Shown piece by piece: positions 15,867-25,209 of a stretch of DNA of 64,000 bases (the stretch's first letter is position 1; every line of letters begins with the position of its first letter). The notes below the pieces were generated by a model. That model searched no databases. It worked only from the letters and a program-made list of their open reading frames with translations, and had not been told where the DNA came from. This stretch comes from CALLPQ01 sp038531745 (lineage in GTDB: Bacteria; Pseudomonadota; Alphaproteobacteria; Caulobacterales; Parvularculaceae), in NCBI GenBank assembly GCA_038531745.1, contig JBCBBJ010000005.1:140275-204274 (forward strand), read 5' to 3'. The translations under genes and the position numbers were made by a program.

Positions 15867-18434
15867 TTACGCCGCATCCTCACCCACAAGGATGTCGCGT
15901 TTGCCCGCATGGTTCGCCGGGGAGATTACGCCCTCCTGCTCCATTTTTTCGATCAGGGAAGCGGCACGGTTATACCCGATCTGCAGGCGTCGCTGAACAT
16001 AGGAGGTGGAGGCCTTTCGGTCGCGCAGGACAACCGCCACCGCCTGGTCATACAGCGCATCGCCGGAGGAGGTATTGCCGCCCACATCAAGGCCCAGGGC
16101 TGCGGCCTCGTCTCCGTCCTCAAGCTCGGTGACTTCCTGCACATAGGACGGCTTGCCCTGCTTTTTCAGGAACTTGACGATTTTCTCAACCTCAGTGTCG
16201 GAGACAAACGGCCCGTGGACGCGGCGCAACCGCCCGCCTGCGGCCATATACAACATATCCCCCTGGCCAAGCAGTTGTTCTGCGCCCTGCTCACCCAGAA
16301 TGGTGCGGCTGTCGATTTTAGAGGTGACCTGAAAACTGATCCGTGTAGGGAAATTTGCCTTAATCGTACCGGTGATCACATCAACGGAGGGGCGCTGGGT
16401 CGCCATGATCAGATGGATGCCCGCAGCCCGCGCCATTTGCGCCAGGCGCTGGACCATGCCTTCGATGTCTTTGCCGGCGACCATCATCAGGTCTGCAACC
16501 TCATCGATCACCACGACGATGAAGGGCATGGCCTCAAAATCGAATTCTTCGGTTTCGTAAATGGGCTCACCGGTGTCGGCGTCATAGCCCGTATGCACCG
16601 TGCGGCTCAGGGTCTCGCCATTGTCTTCGGCTTCGGCCACGCGTTCATTAAAGCCGGCAATATTCCGGACACCGAGTTTCGACATACGCTGATAGCGTTC
16701 CTCCATCTCGCGCACGGTCCATTTCAGTGCCACAACCGCCTTGCGCGGGTCGGTCACCACGGGGGCTAAGAGATGGGGAATTGAATCGTAGACGGACAGT
16801 TCCAGCATCTTTGGATCAATCAGGATCAGTTTACACTGATCCGGTGACATCCGGTACAAAAGTGACAGGATCATCGTGTTGATCCCCACCGATTTACCGG
16901 ACCCGGTTGTTCCCGCAATCAACAGATGGGGCATCCGCGCAAGGTCGGCAAAAACCGGTTCCCCGCCAATATCAACGCCAAGGGAGAGGGTCAGGTCGGC
17001 GCGCGATTGCTCAAAGTCGCGGGTTGACAGTTGAGAGCGCAGATAAACCGTTTCACGGTCCTGGTTCGGCAGTTCAATACCAATCACATTGCGCCCCGGC
17101 ACCACGGCAACGCGCGCGGCAACGGCACTCATAGACCGGGCAATATCATCGGCCAGGCCGATCACGCGGGAAGACTTGACCCCTGCGGCCGGCTCCAACT
17201 CATACAAGGTAACAACCGGGCCCGGGCGCACATTGATAATTTCTCCGCGTACGCCGAAATCCGACAGAACCGTTTCCAGCATGCGGGCATTTTGCTCTAA
17301 CGCGTCATCAGAGATGATTGTCTTGGCCCGCTCGGCCGTTTTGGCGAGGAGGTTGAGCGGCGGTAACTCGTAAGAGCCCGGTTGGAAGACGGGCAAAGCG
17401 TGTTGCGCCTCCCGGGTTTCGCGGCGGCCAGGTTTCACCTTGGGTTCGGACCGGATGATCTTGCGCTTTGAGGCAAGTGTATCGCTGACGCCGGGGATGT
17501 GGGTTGCCAACTCATCCTCCGGCAGATCGAGCGTCCCGACGCTGAGATTGCCCTCGGCGTCATGCCCGGCTTGGCCATCATCCGCGGCAAGGGTCGCCAT
17601 TTCAACCTCGTCATCAACATCCATCTGATCAAGTAGATCGCGCAGAGCGGCATCGTCTGCGTTTGGCGATTGACGTGTATGGTTGAATTTCGCGCCAAGC
17701 GTCATGGCGCGTGCCGCAACCGCTTCTCCGGCCTGTTCCAGCACGTTGGCAACGGCCTCGGCGCGCCTGTGGGTCATGCCGCATATGGTGGGAAAGGTCA
17801 GTAGGGTGATGACCGCAAACACCATCCCCATCAGGACCATCGGATAGGGCGTGGGTAGAGGATTGATTACCGGGCCCACAAGACCATTCAAAACGCCCGC
17901 AACCGCGTCGCCGAGGGCACCGCCCATACCCACGAGGAAAGGCCAGTCGGCGGGGATGGGCAAGGTCGCCCCAAGCCCCGCCGCAGCCAGGAGGCTCACG
18001 GGAAAAAGCGCGGCGCGTTTGAGCACCACAACGGAGGTCTCGTCGGGTGTGCCCCGGGTAAAGGCATAGGTGCCCCAGATGATCAGGGGTGGGAAGAGGA
18101 GGAAGACCGCCCCGCCCATCGCCTGCAACAGAAAGTCACTGACGGCTGCCCCGCTGGCGCCAGCCAGATTTTTCACCGCTGCGTCGGTTGCGGTATTCCA
18201 GGTGGGATCGGAAATGGAAAAGCTTGCAATGGCCACTAGCAGCCACACGGCAATAATCACCAACGCCCCGCCCCCGGCCCGCGCCACCACCCGGCGCAAC
18301 AGCGCGCGCAGGCGATCGAGCGCGCCTGTGGGTTGGGCCGCATATTGTGTCCGATGGACACGCGTTTTTTCGGTCTTCTGTGTACGGTTCGCCTTGCGCG
18401 GCGCCGTTAGGGGTGGTTCGGATCGTTTGGGCAT
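15867..18434 (-). CDS. ftsK: DNA translocase FtsK
   Basis: Septal DNA pump that clears chromosome ends and activates dimer resolution at division. Four N-terminal membrane segments lie within the first 240 residues, followed by an acidic linker. The motor part carries Walker A AGTTGSGKS and Walker B VVIDEVADLM, and the C-terminal gamma winged helix (YNRAASLIEKMEQEGVI) binds the polar KOPS-type DNA motifs. I use the ATG at 18434 (MPKRSE...); an in-frame GTG at 18482 would add 16 residues and neither has a clear ribosome binding site. The length, about 855 residues, is usual. The old lemA-operon terminator lies just upstream. Confidence 0.95.
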   Translation of the reverse strand: MPKRSEPPLTAPRKANRTQKTEKTRVHRTQYAAQPTGALDRLRALLRRVVARAGGGALVIIAVWLLVAIASFSISDPTWNTATDAAVKNLAGASGAAVSDFLLQAMGGAVFLLFPPLIIWGTYAFTRGTPDETSVVVLKRAALFPVSLLAAAGLGATLPIPADWPFLVGMGGALGDAVAGVLNGLVGPVINPLPTPYPMVLMGMVFAVITLLTFPTICGMTHRRAEAVANVLEQAGEAVAARAMTLGAKFNHTRQSPNADDAALRDLLDQMDVDDEVEMATLAADDGQAGHDAEGNLSVGTLDLPEDELATHIPGVSDTLASKRKIIRSEPKVKPGRRETREAQHALPVFQPGSYELPPLNLLAKTAERAKTIISDDALEQNARMLETVLSDFGVRGEIINVRPGPVVTLYELEPAAGVKSSRVIGLADDIARSMSAVAARVAVVPGRNVIGIELPNQDRETVYLRSQLSTRDFEQSRADLTLSLGVDIGGEPVFADLARMPHLLIAGTTGSGKSVGINTMILSLLYRMSPDQCKLILIDPKMLELSVYDSIPHLLAPVVTDPRKAVVALKWTVREMEERYQRMSKLGVRNIAGFNERVAEAEDNGETLSRTVHTGYDADTGEPIYETEEFDFEAMPFIVVVIDEVADLMMVAGKDIEGMVQRLAQMARAAGIHLIMATQRPSVDVITGTIKANFPTRISFQVTSKIDSRTILGEQGAEQLLGQGDMLYMAAGGRLRRVHGPFVSDTEVEKIVKFLKKQGKPSYVQEVTELEDGDEAAALGLDVGGNTSSGDALYDQAVAVVLRDRKASTSYVQRRLQIGYNRAASLIEKMEQEGVISPANHAGKRDILVGEDAA

Positions 18435-18552
18435 GGGCGCATCATAGATCAAGAGTGAAAGGGGCTTGGCGGTCGTGATCACAAAAAGGGACCAACCGGC
18501 CCGGCGGGCCCTTTATCCCCTCATCCCGAAACTGTGCCACGATGAAACAAAT

Positions 18553-18578
18553 AAAGGGTTAACGCGCGTTAACCCTTT
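18553..18578 (-). terminator. Perfect 26-bp palindrome, probable terminator of the decayed lemA operon
   Basis: An exact inverted repeat: 11-base arms AAAGGGTTAAC and GTTAACCCTTT around GCGC. Read on the minus strand it is followed by ATTTGTTTC, a T-rich tail, and it lies about 30 bases after the stop of the Gly-rich DUF2207 remnant. This fits an intrinsic terminator. It also sits just upstream of ftsK, so an operator role cannot be ruled out. The spacing between its TTAA boxes is six, not the seven of a CtrA site. Confidence 0.6.
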
Positions 18579-18607
18579 GCTGCTTTTGCTTGGTGCGATA
18601 CTGGTCA

Positions 18608-18772
18608 CTACCAGCCGCCACCCCCGCCGCCACCGCCCCCGCCCCCGGGAAATCCGCCCCCAACGGACCCTGACGACGTGCTTGATGGGGGCATGGCGCC
18701 CGCTGCACCGCTGCAAACAGCGCTAACCATGGCGGCATTCAGGGCGCGGGTATCAGATCGGCGAACAATCCA
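18608..18772 (-). pseudogene. C-terminal remnant of a DUF2207-type (or TPM/YgcG-type) membrane protein
   Basis: The minus strand encodes an open stretch ending in a run of about eleven glycines then Trp-stop (GGGFPG...GGW). That tail is characteristic of DUF2207 and TPM/YgcG proteins encoded next to lemA. Upstream in frame there is a stop at 18773-18775 and no start codon with a binding site, so only the tail survives. The preceding residues (ALNAAMVSAVCSGAAGAM) fit the small-residue region before the tail. I infer a fragment left by internal deletion. Confidence 0.6.
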
Positions 18773-18817
18773 TTAAGGCCCACAAGGCTAGGGATCCCCC
18801 GCCGTGTGCCATGGGGT

Positions 18818-19066
18818 CTAGTTCACGCTTTGGGTCGCGGCAACAATGATGGCAATAATCGTTATTGATACTGCGATTACGGCATAAATAGCGTTATCTT
18901 GAAGATAATCTTCCCCGTAAAGACGATTCAGCTGAGCTGACAAGGCACGCATCGCCCTCACAAATTGCGCATTGGGTTCTCCGTTCAGGTCAATCTTAGC
19001 CCTTTTTTTGAACAGTTGCTTTTCACGCGTGGTTTCCTCTGTGCTCAGCGGGTTTGCGTTTTTCAC
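18818..19066 (-). pseudogene. Probable internal fragment of a DUF2207-type protein
   Basis: An open frame of 82 codons from a GTG. It starts with LSTEE...QLFKKRAKIDLNG, continues through a helical region ending in LYGEDYLQDN, and closes with one membrane span (AVIAVSITIIAIIVAAT). The order matches the cytoplasmic segment and following membrane span near the C-terminus of DUF2207 proteins: an LTxxE...LF start, a short beta strand, a helix, then Y..N. The large N-terminal DUF2207 domain is missing and the Gly-rich tail lies downstream in another frame. It could still be expressed as a small membrane protein. Confidence 0.5.
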
Positions 19067-19069
19067 CTC

Positions 19070-19313
19070 GGCGCCGGGTCCTCTTGTTCAACTGATGATG
19101 GTGGATCCCCAGATGGATGAGGCTCGCAATTCGTGGTTTGTGCCCGCGCAAGCTGCGATAACAGAGGCGATGAACGGTGGCGTCTAGCTGCACATCAATG
19201 TCGGCCCAGCCATTGGTGACCATCTCGCGCTTTGAAACGAGCATGGTGTAAAGCGCGATGACGGCCAATATTGCCGCAACGATAATACCTGCACCAACTA
19301 AAAATGCAGTCAC
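19070..19313 (-). pseudogene. Truncated LemA-family gene
   Basis: From a GTG 15 bases after the amtB stop, the first 40 or so residues are a clear LemA N-terminus: a membrane span (FLVGAGIIVAAILAVIALYT) then LVSKREMVTNGWADIDVQLD. The family then continues RRxDLIPNLV; here a one-base frame change gives RRHRSSPLLSQLARAQTT before sequence without LemA character. The rest of the usual 190-200 residues is missing. Frameshift plus deletion, so non-functional as LemA. Confidence 0.65.
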
Positions 19314-19327
19314 CGTTGCGTCTCTTG

Positions 19328-20704
19328 TTACCCTTTTGGAAATTCGGGATAGGCTTCCATGCCAAGCTCTGTCCAATCAAGCCCTTGCATCTCATCTTCC
19401 TGGGAGACACGGATGCCGATTGTATATTTCAGAACTGTCCACACCAGCATGCTCATGACAAAGACGAAAAGACCGATAGCAATAATCCCAGTCAATTGGT
19501 TGAAAACCGTTGCTTCAGGGTTGGGCCACGCAACAACCAGCGTGCCCCACACACCGCAAAAAAGATGGGCGGGAATGGCGCCAACCACGTCATCAATCTT
19601 AAGCCGGTCAAGCACAGGCACCGCAACCGTGACGATCACACCGCCAATGGCGCCAATAAAAATCGCCTGCCAGATGGCGGGGGAAACAGGGTCCGCCGTC
19701 ACGGAAACAAGTCCGCCAATGGCCCCGTTGAGCACAATGGTCAGATCGACTTTTTTATAGATAATCTGGGTCAGGAGTAATGCCGTCACAACACCGCCGC
19801 ATGCGGCCATATTGGTGTTCACAAAAATTTGCGCAACGGTTTTGGCATCGTCAACGGTACCGAACGCCAATTGTGAACCCCCATTAAACCCGAACCAGCC
19901 AAGCCACAGAATAAACGTGCCAAGGGTTGCTAAAGGCAAATTGGAGCCGGGCATGGGGTTTGTGCGTGGGCCAATAAATTTGCCCCGCCGCGGCCCCAGC
20001 ATGAGCGCGCCCGCAAGTGCTGCCCAGCCACCTGTTGCATGGACTAAGGTGGAACCTGCGAAGTCAACAAAACCGCGCTCCAGCAGCCAACCCTCTCCCC
20101 ATTGCCAGGAGGCCTGGATTGGATAAATCAATCCGGTGAGCACCGCCACAAAGATCATAAAGGGCCACAAGCGAATGCGCTCAGCCAAGGTGCCCGATAC
20201 GATGGACGCGCAAGTGGCAACAAAAACCATTTGAAAAAACCAGTCGGCATGGGCCGCATGGGCGGTTTTATCGAGGTCACTGGCCCCGCCCCAAATCGCA
20301 AGGCCGCCCAAAAAGCCACCGGGCTCAATATCATAGATTAGATTATAGCCGATCAGCCAGACCATCAGGCCAGCAACCGCATAGAGGCTAATATTCTTGA
20401 CACAGATGGTTGCGGCATTTTTGGACCGCACCAACCCCACCTCCAGCATACAAAAACCAGCCGCCATAAACATAACGACCATGCCGGCGACGAGAAAAAG
20501 AAACGTGTCAAACAAAAAGGCCGTTTGAGCGGTGAGTGCGGCAAGATCAGGGGCGGTGTCTGGAGCAGGTACGTCCTGGGCCCGTGCGCTTACGGGCCAG
20601 ATAAGCGCAAAGATGATCGCCCCAATTGCACCCGGAATAATGGCCAGCGGCGCAGGGCGATCCGGTGTCACTGATGGCTCCTCAGTTAGGGTCTCAAGCT
20701 GCAT
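19328..20704 (-). CDS. amtB: Ammonium transporter
   Basis: 458-residue Amt/MEP/Rh channel in the inner membrane that takes up ammonium. It has an N-terminal signal-like segment ending near ARAQD and about 11 membrane spans. The twin pore histidines are visible in STLVHATGG and AIPAHLFCGVWGTL, and the family block ADWFFQ...ATCASIVSGTLAER is present. The C-terminal cytoplasmic tail reads GLDWTELGMEAYPEF, where most AmtB proteins have GLDxxxHGExAY. No glnK is adjacent, unlike the usual glnK-amtB pair. The start follows leuA by 18 bases with an AAGGA site, so the two probably share a transcript. Confidence 0.95.
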   Translation of the reverse strand: MQLETLTEEPSVTPDRPAPLAIIPGAIGAIIFALIWPVSARAQDVPAPDTAPDLAALTAQTAFLFDTFLFLVAGMVVMFMAAGFCMLEVGLVRSKNAATICVKNISLYAVAGLMVWLIGYNLIYDIEPGGFLGGLAIWGGASDLDKTAHAAHADWFFQMVFVATCASIVSGTLAERIRLWPFMIFVAVLTGLIYPIQASWQWGEGWLLERGFVDFAGSTLVHATGGWAALAGALMLGPRRGKFIGPRTNPMPGSNLPLATLGTFILWLGWFGFNGGSQLAFGTVDDAKTVAQIFVNTNMAACGGVVTALLLTQIIYKKVDLTIVLNGAIGGLVSVTADPVSPAIWQAIFIGAIGGVIVTVAVPVLDRLKIDDVVGAIPAHLFCGVWGTLVVAWPNPEATVFNQLTGIIAIGLFVFVMSMLVWTVLKYTIGIRVSQEDEMQGLDWTELGMEAYPEFPKG

Positions 20705-20722
20705 GCTAGTTCCTTCTTAGAA

Positions 20723-22423
20723 TTATTTGTCTACGGATAATCGATTAACGGCGCTGATGACGGCCTCAAGGGACGCCGTGATGATATCCCGGCTGCGCCC
20801 CGCACCAAAGGCTTGGCGGCTTGCCTCTTTTAGCTCCACATAGGCCATGGCGCGCGAATCGGCGCCGGCCTGTAGGGCGTGTTCCTTATATTCACAAACC
20901 TCAAGCGACAGGCCCAGCGCCTCGCCAAGGCCATGGACAAACGCATCAATGGGGCCAGTGCCGGTGCCGCTGGTCTGTGCCGGTTTTCCGGCGATGGTCA
21001 GCTGCGCCTCAACTTCAAACCGGTCATGGTCGCTGCCGGATTTGACCAGCTGATAATCGGTCAAGGTGACGAGGGGTGCCAACCGGGCCGGCGTGCCGTC
21101 TTTCAGATACGCGCTCTTGAATTCTTCCCAGATGACGGCGGCCTCAACTTCGGCTTCGTCACGTTCGGCCCGGGCCTGCACAATACGGCTGAATTCAATC
21201 AGCATACGGCGCGGCGGCTTCACGCCGTAATCACGCTCAAGCAAGAATGCAACGCCGCCTTTGCCGGACTGGCTGTTTACCCGGATCACCGCCTCATAGC
21301 TGCGGCCCACATCTTTCGGGTCAATCGGCAAATAGGGCACCGCCCAACTGCGGTCATTGGCGATTTCCATGGCCGCGAAGCCCTTTTTGATGGCGTCCTG
21401 GTGGGAGCCCGAAAACGAGGTGTAGACAAGCTCCCCCGCATAGGGATGGCGCGGATGGATTGGCAACTGGTTGCAATATTCCGCCGTCTGAACAAGGCTG
21501 TTTATATTGGAAAGATCGAGGGCTGGGTCGATACCTTGCGTGAAGAGATTTAGCGCCAGCGTGACAACATCAACATTGCCGCACCGCTCCCCATTGCCAA
21601 ACAACGTTCCCTCAATCCGGTCAGCCCCGGCCAGTAACGCCAGTTCAGCCGCGCCAACACCGGTGCCCCGGTCATTATGGGGGTGAAGGGAGAGAATATA
21701 GTGGGCGCGCGGTCCCACATTGCGGTGGAACCACTCAATCTGGTCCGCATAATGATTGGGAGAGGCCATTTCCACCGTGGCCGGCAGGTTGAGGATCACG
21801 GGGCTTTCCGCCGTCGCACCAATCTCCGCCATCACCGCTTCGCAGATATCTTTGGCAAAGGGTAACTCGGTGCCCGTAAAGCTCTCGGGCGAATATTCAA
21901 AACGCACCTTTGTTTCGGGAACACGCATTGCCCCCTCCCGGCACCAGCGCGCACCATTGACGGCAATGTCGATAATCCCGTCGGTATCAAGACCGAAGAC
22001 AACACGCCGTTGCAGGGTCGACGTTGAATTATAAAAATGCACAATAGCTGCGCGTGCGTCCTTGATGGCCTCAAAGGTGCGATTGATCAGGTCTTCGCGG
22101 CACTGGACCAGCACCTGGATCGTCACATCGTCTGGGATTTTGTGATTATCAATCAGCCAGCGGACAAAATCAAAATCCGTTTGGGAGGCGGCGGGGAACC
22201 CCACCTCAATTTCCTTAAAGCCCATGTCAACCAACGCCTCAAACATCTGGCGCTTGCGTTCATGGCCCATGGGTTCGATCAGCGCCTGGTTGCCATCACG
22301 CAAATCAACGCTGCACCAGATGGGTGCCTTGGTAGTTTGTTTGGTGGGCCATTGGCGATCAGGAAGATCAATGGGAGCGATGGGGTGATATTTGCCGCCG
22401 GGCGGCTGGGATGAAAACGACAT
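20723..22423 (-). CDS. leuA: 2-isopropylmalate synthase
   Basis: First committed step of leucine synthesis: acetyl-CoA plus 2-oxoisovalerate gives 2-isopropylmalate. I start it at the ATG at 22423 (MSFSSQPPG...), because the family begins just after; the longer frame adds 20 atypical residues. 566 residues: a TIM-barrel with the metal and substrate motifs DLRDGNQAL and HPHNDRG, then a C-terminal LeuA regulatory dimer domain that mediates leucine feedback inhibition. This is the longer form (type 2) found in many alphaproteobacteria and actinobacteria. amtB follows closely. No leucine-rich leader peptide was seen upstream. Confidence 0.95.
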   Translation of the reverse strand: MSFSSQPPGGKYHPIAPIDLPDRQWPTKQTTKAPIWCSVDLRDGNQALIEPMGHERKRQMFEALVDMGFKEIEVGFPAASQTDFDFVRWLIDNHKIPDDVTIQVLVQCREDLINRTFEAIKDARAAIVHFYNSTSTLQRRVVFGLDTDGIIDIAVNGARWCREGAMRVPETKVRFEYSPESFTGTELPFAKDICEAVMAEIGATAESPVILNLPATVEMASPNHYADQIEWFHRNVGPRAHYILSLHPHNDRGTGVGAAELALLAGADRIEGTLFGNGERCGNVDVVTLALNLFTQGIDPALDLSNINSLVQTAEYCNQLPIHPRHPYAGELVYTSFSGSHQDAIKKGFAAMEIANDRSWAVPYLPIDPKDVGRSYEAVIRVNSQSGKGGVAFLLERDYGVKPPRRMLIEFSRIVQARAERDEAEVEAAVIWEEFKSAYLKDGTPARLAPLVTLTDYQLVKSGSDHDRFEVEAQLTIAGKPAQTSGTGTGPIDAFVHGLGEALGLSLEVCEYKEHALQAGADSRAMAYVELKEASRQAFGAGRSRDIITASLEAVISAVNRLSVDK

Positions 22424-22818
22424 GGAAGTTCCGGGCTGAAAAAGGCGCCTGACACGCCGGTGCGGGGGCCGACAAAGGGTCAAGGTAGCGCGTTTGTTTG
22501 GAAGATAAATCTACTCTCCCGCCTGATCTAACCAGAAAAGTGAAGAGTGACGCTAAAAAGGGACCATCCGATGATGCCTTAGGCAAACGGACGGCCGGTC
22601 ATAAGTCGCCCATAAAGCCTTGCCTCAACTGCCCGCCAAATGGGTTGGCGCAGGGGGAGAATGGGGTGGGGCGCTAATGACGTGTTTTCGGCCATGGGAT
22701 GAGCCTAGAGGAGGCGCTCAAAATTGCAAGAATTGCATAAAATACAAAGGCAACAGAAACGCCGACGGATCGTACGCAAAAACCCGCGGCGATGGTGGCT
22801 CTTTACGGGGCGGGGCGC

Positions 22819-24120
22819 ATGTCCCACATAGCTGGTATGACGAAAAGTGAATTCGATATCATTATTGTGGGTGGCGGCCTCGCCGGGGGTCTCACCGCGC
22901 TGGCCCTTGCCCAGCAAAATCATGCTGTGGCGTTGGTGGAGGGTCAAACGCCACAAGCGCTCACGGACGCACCCTATGATGGGCGCACCACAGCCATCGC
23001 CTATGCTTCCATGCGACTTTTCCGGCGGCTTGGTCTTTGGCCGGCGATCAGCGCAGCGGCGGAACCCATCCGCGATATTCTGGTGACCGACGGCGACCGG
23101 CAGACCCGGTTTCGCGATGGCGGGCTCTCCAGCTTTCATATGCATTTTGACAGCCGCGGTCTGGCGGGTACGGACGGTTCGGGGGAAGACACGCCGCTGG
23201 GCTGGATTGTTGAGAACGCGGCCATGCGCGCGGCAATCTTTGAACGGATTACCAGCCACGACAATATTACCTTGTTCGCGCCCGCCCGCCGCGCCGCAGC
23301 CACCATGACAAGCGGTGAGGCGACGGTCTTGCTGGAAGATGGCCGCGCGTTAACGGGCGCCCTGGTCATTGCCGCGGACGGCAAAAATTCCGCCTTGCGG
23401 GCGGAAGCCGGCATCCGCGTGAACCGTTGGCAATATGATCAGCTGGGGCTCGTGGCCACCGTTGCCCATGCGGCCCCCCATGACGGTTTTGCCCAGGAAT
23501 ATTTCCTCCCCAGCGGGCCATTTGCAATCCTGCCCATGACTGACACAAAGAAGGGGCGCGAAACCCTGCACCGGTCATCGCTTGTGTGGACAGAGAAACA
23601 ACTGGTAGCAAAGGCGCTGGTCGGTTTGGATGACGGGCCGTTTATGGATGAATTACACACTCGTTTCGGGCCCTATCTTGGCGATGTGACGCTGGCGGGT
23701 CCACGCTGGTCTTACCCGCTGTCGTTCACGCTTTCGCATCAGTTTGTTGCCCCGCGCCTGGCGCTTATCGGGGATGCAGCCCGCGCAATTCACCCCATCG
23801 CCGGTCAGGGGTTTAATCTTGCCATTAAGGATATTGCCGCGCTTTATGATGTGATTAAAGACGGGCGCAGCGTTGGTCTTGATGTGGGGGCGCTAAACGT
23901 GTTGGAAAATTACCAGCGCTGGCGGCGCTTTGATTCGGTTAGTCTTGCGCTGGGTACGGATGTTTTGAACCGTCTCTTTGGAACCAATAATGGCATGGTG
24001 CGGATGGCGCGCGATGTGGGGCTGGGCCTTGTAAATGCGGCGGCACCCTTGCGCACATTTTTCATGCGTCAGGCTGGTGCCGATGTGGGGGACCTGCCAA
24101 GCCTTCTGCAGGCAGAATAA
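22819..24120 (+). CDS. UbiH/UbiF/COQ6-family FAD-dependent hydroxylase
   Basis: Flavin monooxygenase probably acting in ubiquinone ring hydroxylation. The Rossmann motif VGGGLAGG begins about 13 residues into the family core, and the second FAD motif GDAARAIHPIAGQGFNLAIKD is intact near the C-terminal third. The start is ambiguous: ATG 22819, preceded by GGGGCGGGG, or ATG 22837, closer to the conserved core. I list the first. About 430 residues, usual for the family. Which ring position it attacks (C5, C6 or C1) cannot be told from sequence. Transcribed alone, converging with the aspartic protease gene. Confidence 0.88.
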   Translation: MSHIAGMTKSEFDIIIVGGGLAGGLTALALAQQNHAVALVEGQTPQALTDAPYDGRTTAIAYASMRLFRRLGLWPAISAAAEPIRDILVTDGDRQTRFRDGGLSSFHMHFDSRGLAGTDGSGEDTPLGWIVENAAMRAAIFERITSHDNITLFAPARRAAATMTSGEATVLLEDGRALTGALVIAADGKNSALRAEAGIRVNRWQYDQLGLVATVAHAAPHDGFAQEYFLPSGPFAILPMTDTKKGRETLHRSSLVWTEKQLVAKALVGLDDGPFMDELHTRFGPYLGDVTLAGPRWSYPLSFTLSHQFVAPRLALIGDAARAIHPIAGQGFNLAIKDIAALYDVIKDGRSVGLDVGALNVLENYQRWRRFDSVSLALGTDVLNRLFGTNNGMVRMARDVGLGLVNAAAPLRTFFMRQAGADVGDLPSLLQAE

Positions 24121-24123
24121 ATC

Positions 24124-24666
24124 TTACCCCTTCAAGACAAGATCAGTGCCCTGGGTGCCAAAGCTTGTGAGTTTTGACAGATAGGACATGCCAAGTAAGT
24201 TCACCTTGAGCTTGTCATCGGGCATGATAAGTGCGTCGATACCCGGAAAGCTTAATCCTTCAACGCTGATATCATCGAGGGAAATCCGCGCCGCCTTTGC
24301 CTGGCCATTGGCGGTGGAGATTGGCACGGTAAAATCATCAGTACTCAGATAAACGCCTGCGCGGCGGGCGTCGCTTTCGCGCAAAGCTACGAAAGAGGCG
24401 CCGGTATCAATCAGAAACGATAGACGGGCGCCATTGACCTGGGCGTCGGTGTAAAAATGATTATTAGCTGCGCTGGCAATGCGCACCTCGCGGGCGTAGT
24501 AGCGATTAAGTCTTTCGCGTTTTGACGTTGCTTTGGCTTTTTCTTCCACCGACACGTCGGTAAAGGTGCGGGTATGGGTTTGCGGTCTCTCCTGCCAGGC
24601 GCGGAACCCCGCCATCGCCACGACGGCCAGTACGCACATCACCAGGAAATTGTTATTATTGCTCAT
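24124..24666 (-). CDS. Retropepsin-like clan AA aspartic protease, membrane-anchored
   Basis: 180 residues. An N-terminal membrane segment (residues about 6-22) is followed by a linker and one retropepsin-type half domain with the catalytic FLIDTGASFVAL and the C-terminal hydrophobic NLLGMSYLSKL. This is the TIGR02281-type family of single-lobe bacterial aspartic proteases, which dimerise to form the active site; the catalytic part should lie in the periplasm. It is the last gene of a minus-strand cluster with the stator-like pair, although 68 bases separate it from the 156-residue membrane protein. Substrate unknown. Confidence 0.85.
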   Translation of the reverse strand: MSNNNNFLVMCVLAVVAMAGFRAWQERPQTHTRTFTDVSVEEKAKATSKRERLNRYYAREVRIASAANNHFYTDAQVNGARLSFLIDTGASFVALRESDARRAGVYLSTDDFTVPISTANGQAKAARISLDDISVEGLSFPGIDALIMPDDKLKVNLLGMSYLSKLTSFGTQGTDLVLKG

Positions 24667-24734
24667 GACGCACCACTCAATAGATGCACAGAGCCTAGGA
24701 GAATTTTCTTAACATTCTGGCGACGCGGTTGCCA

Positions 24735-25205
24735 TCAACCGACTTTTGGCGGCCCGAACACCCCGTCCAACAGGGCAAAATAGCGGTCCATCAGCGCCGT
24801 GTCGGGAAGGTCCCCGCCCAGAGGCAGGCTCGCCGTGCCGAGAGCGTTTGCGGTTATAAGGATCAGTGCAGCCTGGCCAGCCATGACGAGACCAGTGCGC
24901 CAGCTGGCGGGGCTCTTGGTAAGCGACCGCATGCCGGTAAAGCGGTTAAAACTATCCCGAAGCGGGGTGCGCCAGACAATCAGCGCTGCCGAACCAATAG
25001 CGCCCAACGCCAAAAGCACTAACATCACGCCCCCACTGGCCGGCGAGCCAAGAAGACCATAACGGGCAGCGCCCAGGACAAGTAGCAGGATCGCGCCAAA
25101 TGGGATCCAGAACAAAGCGGCCAGTATGATGCCCATGAAGGCGGTGGCGAGCGTGCCGCGCGCTAGCCAATAGACGCGATTGAACACAGAAGAACGCAAA
25201 CTCAT
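24735..25205 (-). CDS. Small membrane protein of unknown function in stator cluster
   Basis: 156 residues with four predicted membrane segments (near 18-38, 41-59, 60-82 and 108-128) and short loops. I recognise no family motif. The gene begins four bases after the OmpA-like gene ends, so translation is probably coupled and the product is likely to work with the stator pair. The final 30 residues (SLPLGGDLPDTALMDRYFALLDG) are soluble. Confidence 0.75.
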   Translation of the reverse strand: MSLRSSVFNRVYWLARGTLATAFMGIILAALFWIPFGAILLLVLGAARYGLLGSPASGGVMLVLLALGAIGSAALIVWRTPLRDSFNRFTGMRSLTKSPASWRTGLVMAGQAALILITANALGTASLPLGGDLPDTALMDRYFALLDGVFGPPKVG

Positions 25206-25209
25206 GGCG

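Noticed and set aside
15738..16769. 343-codon open frame antisense to ftsK
   Set aside because: The opposite strand encodes FtsK with intact motor motifs; the antisense frame is rich in His, Gln and Arg as expected for a shadow in GC-rich DNA.
18553..18578. CtrA site in the palindrome near ftsK
   Set aside because: The TTAA boxes are six bases apart, not seven, and the T-rich tail favours a terminator.
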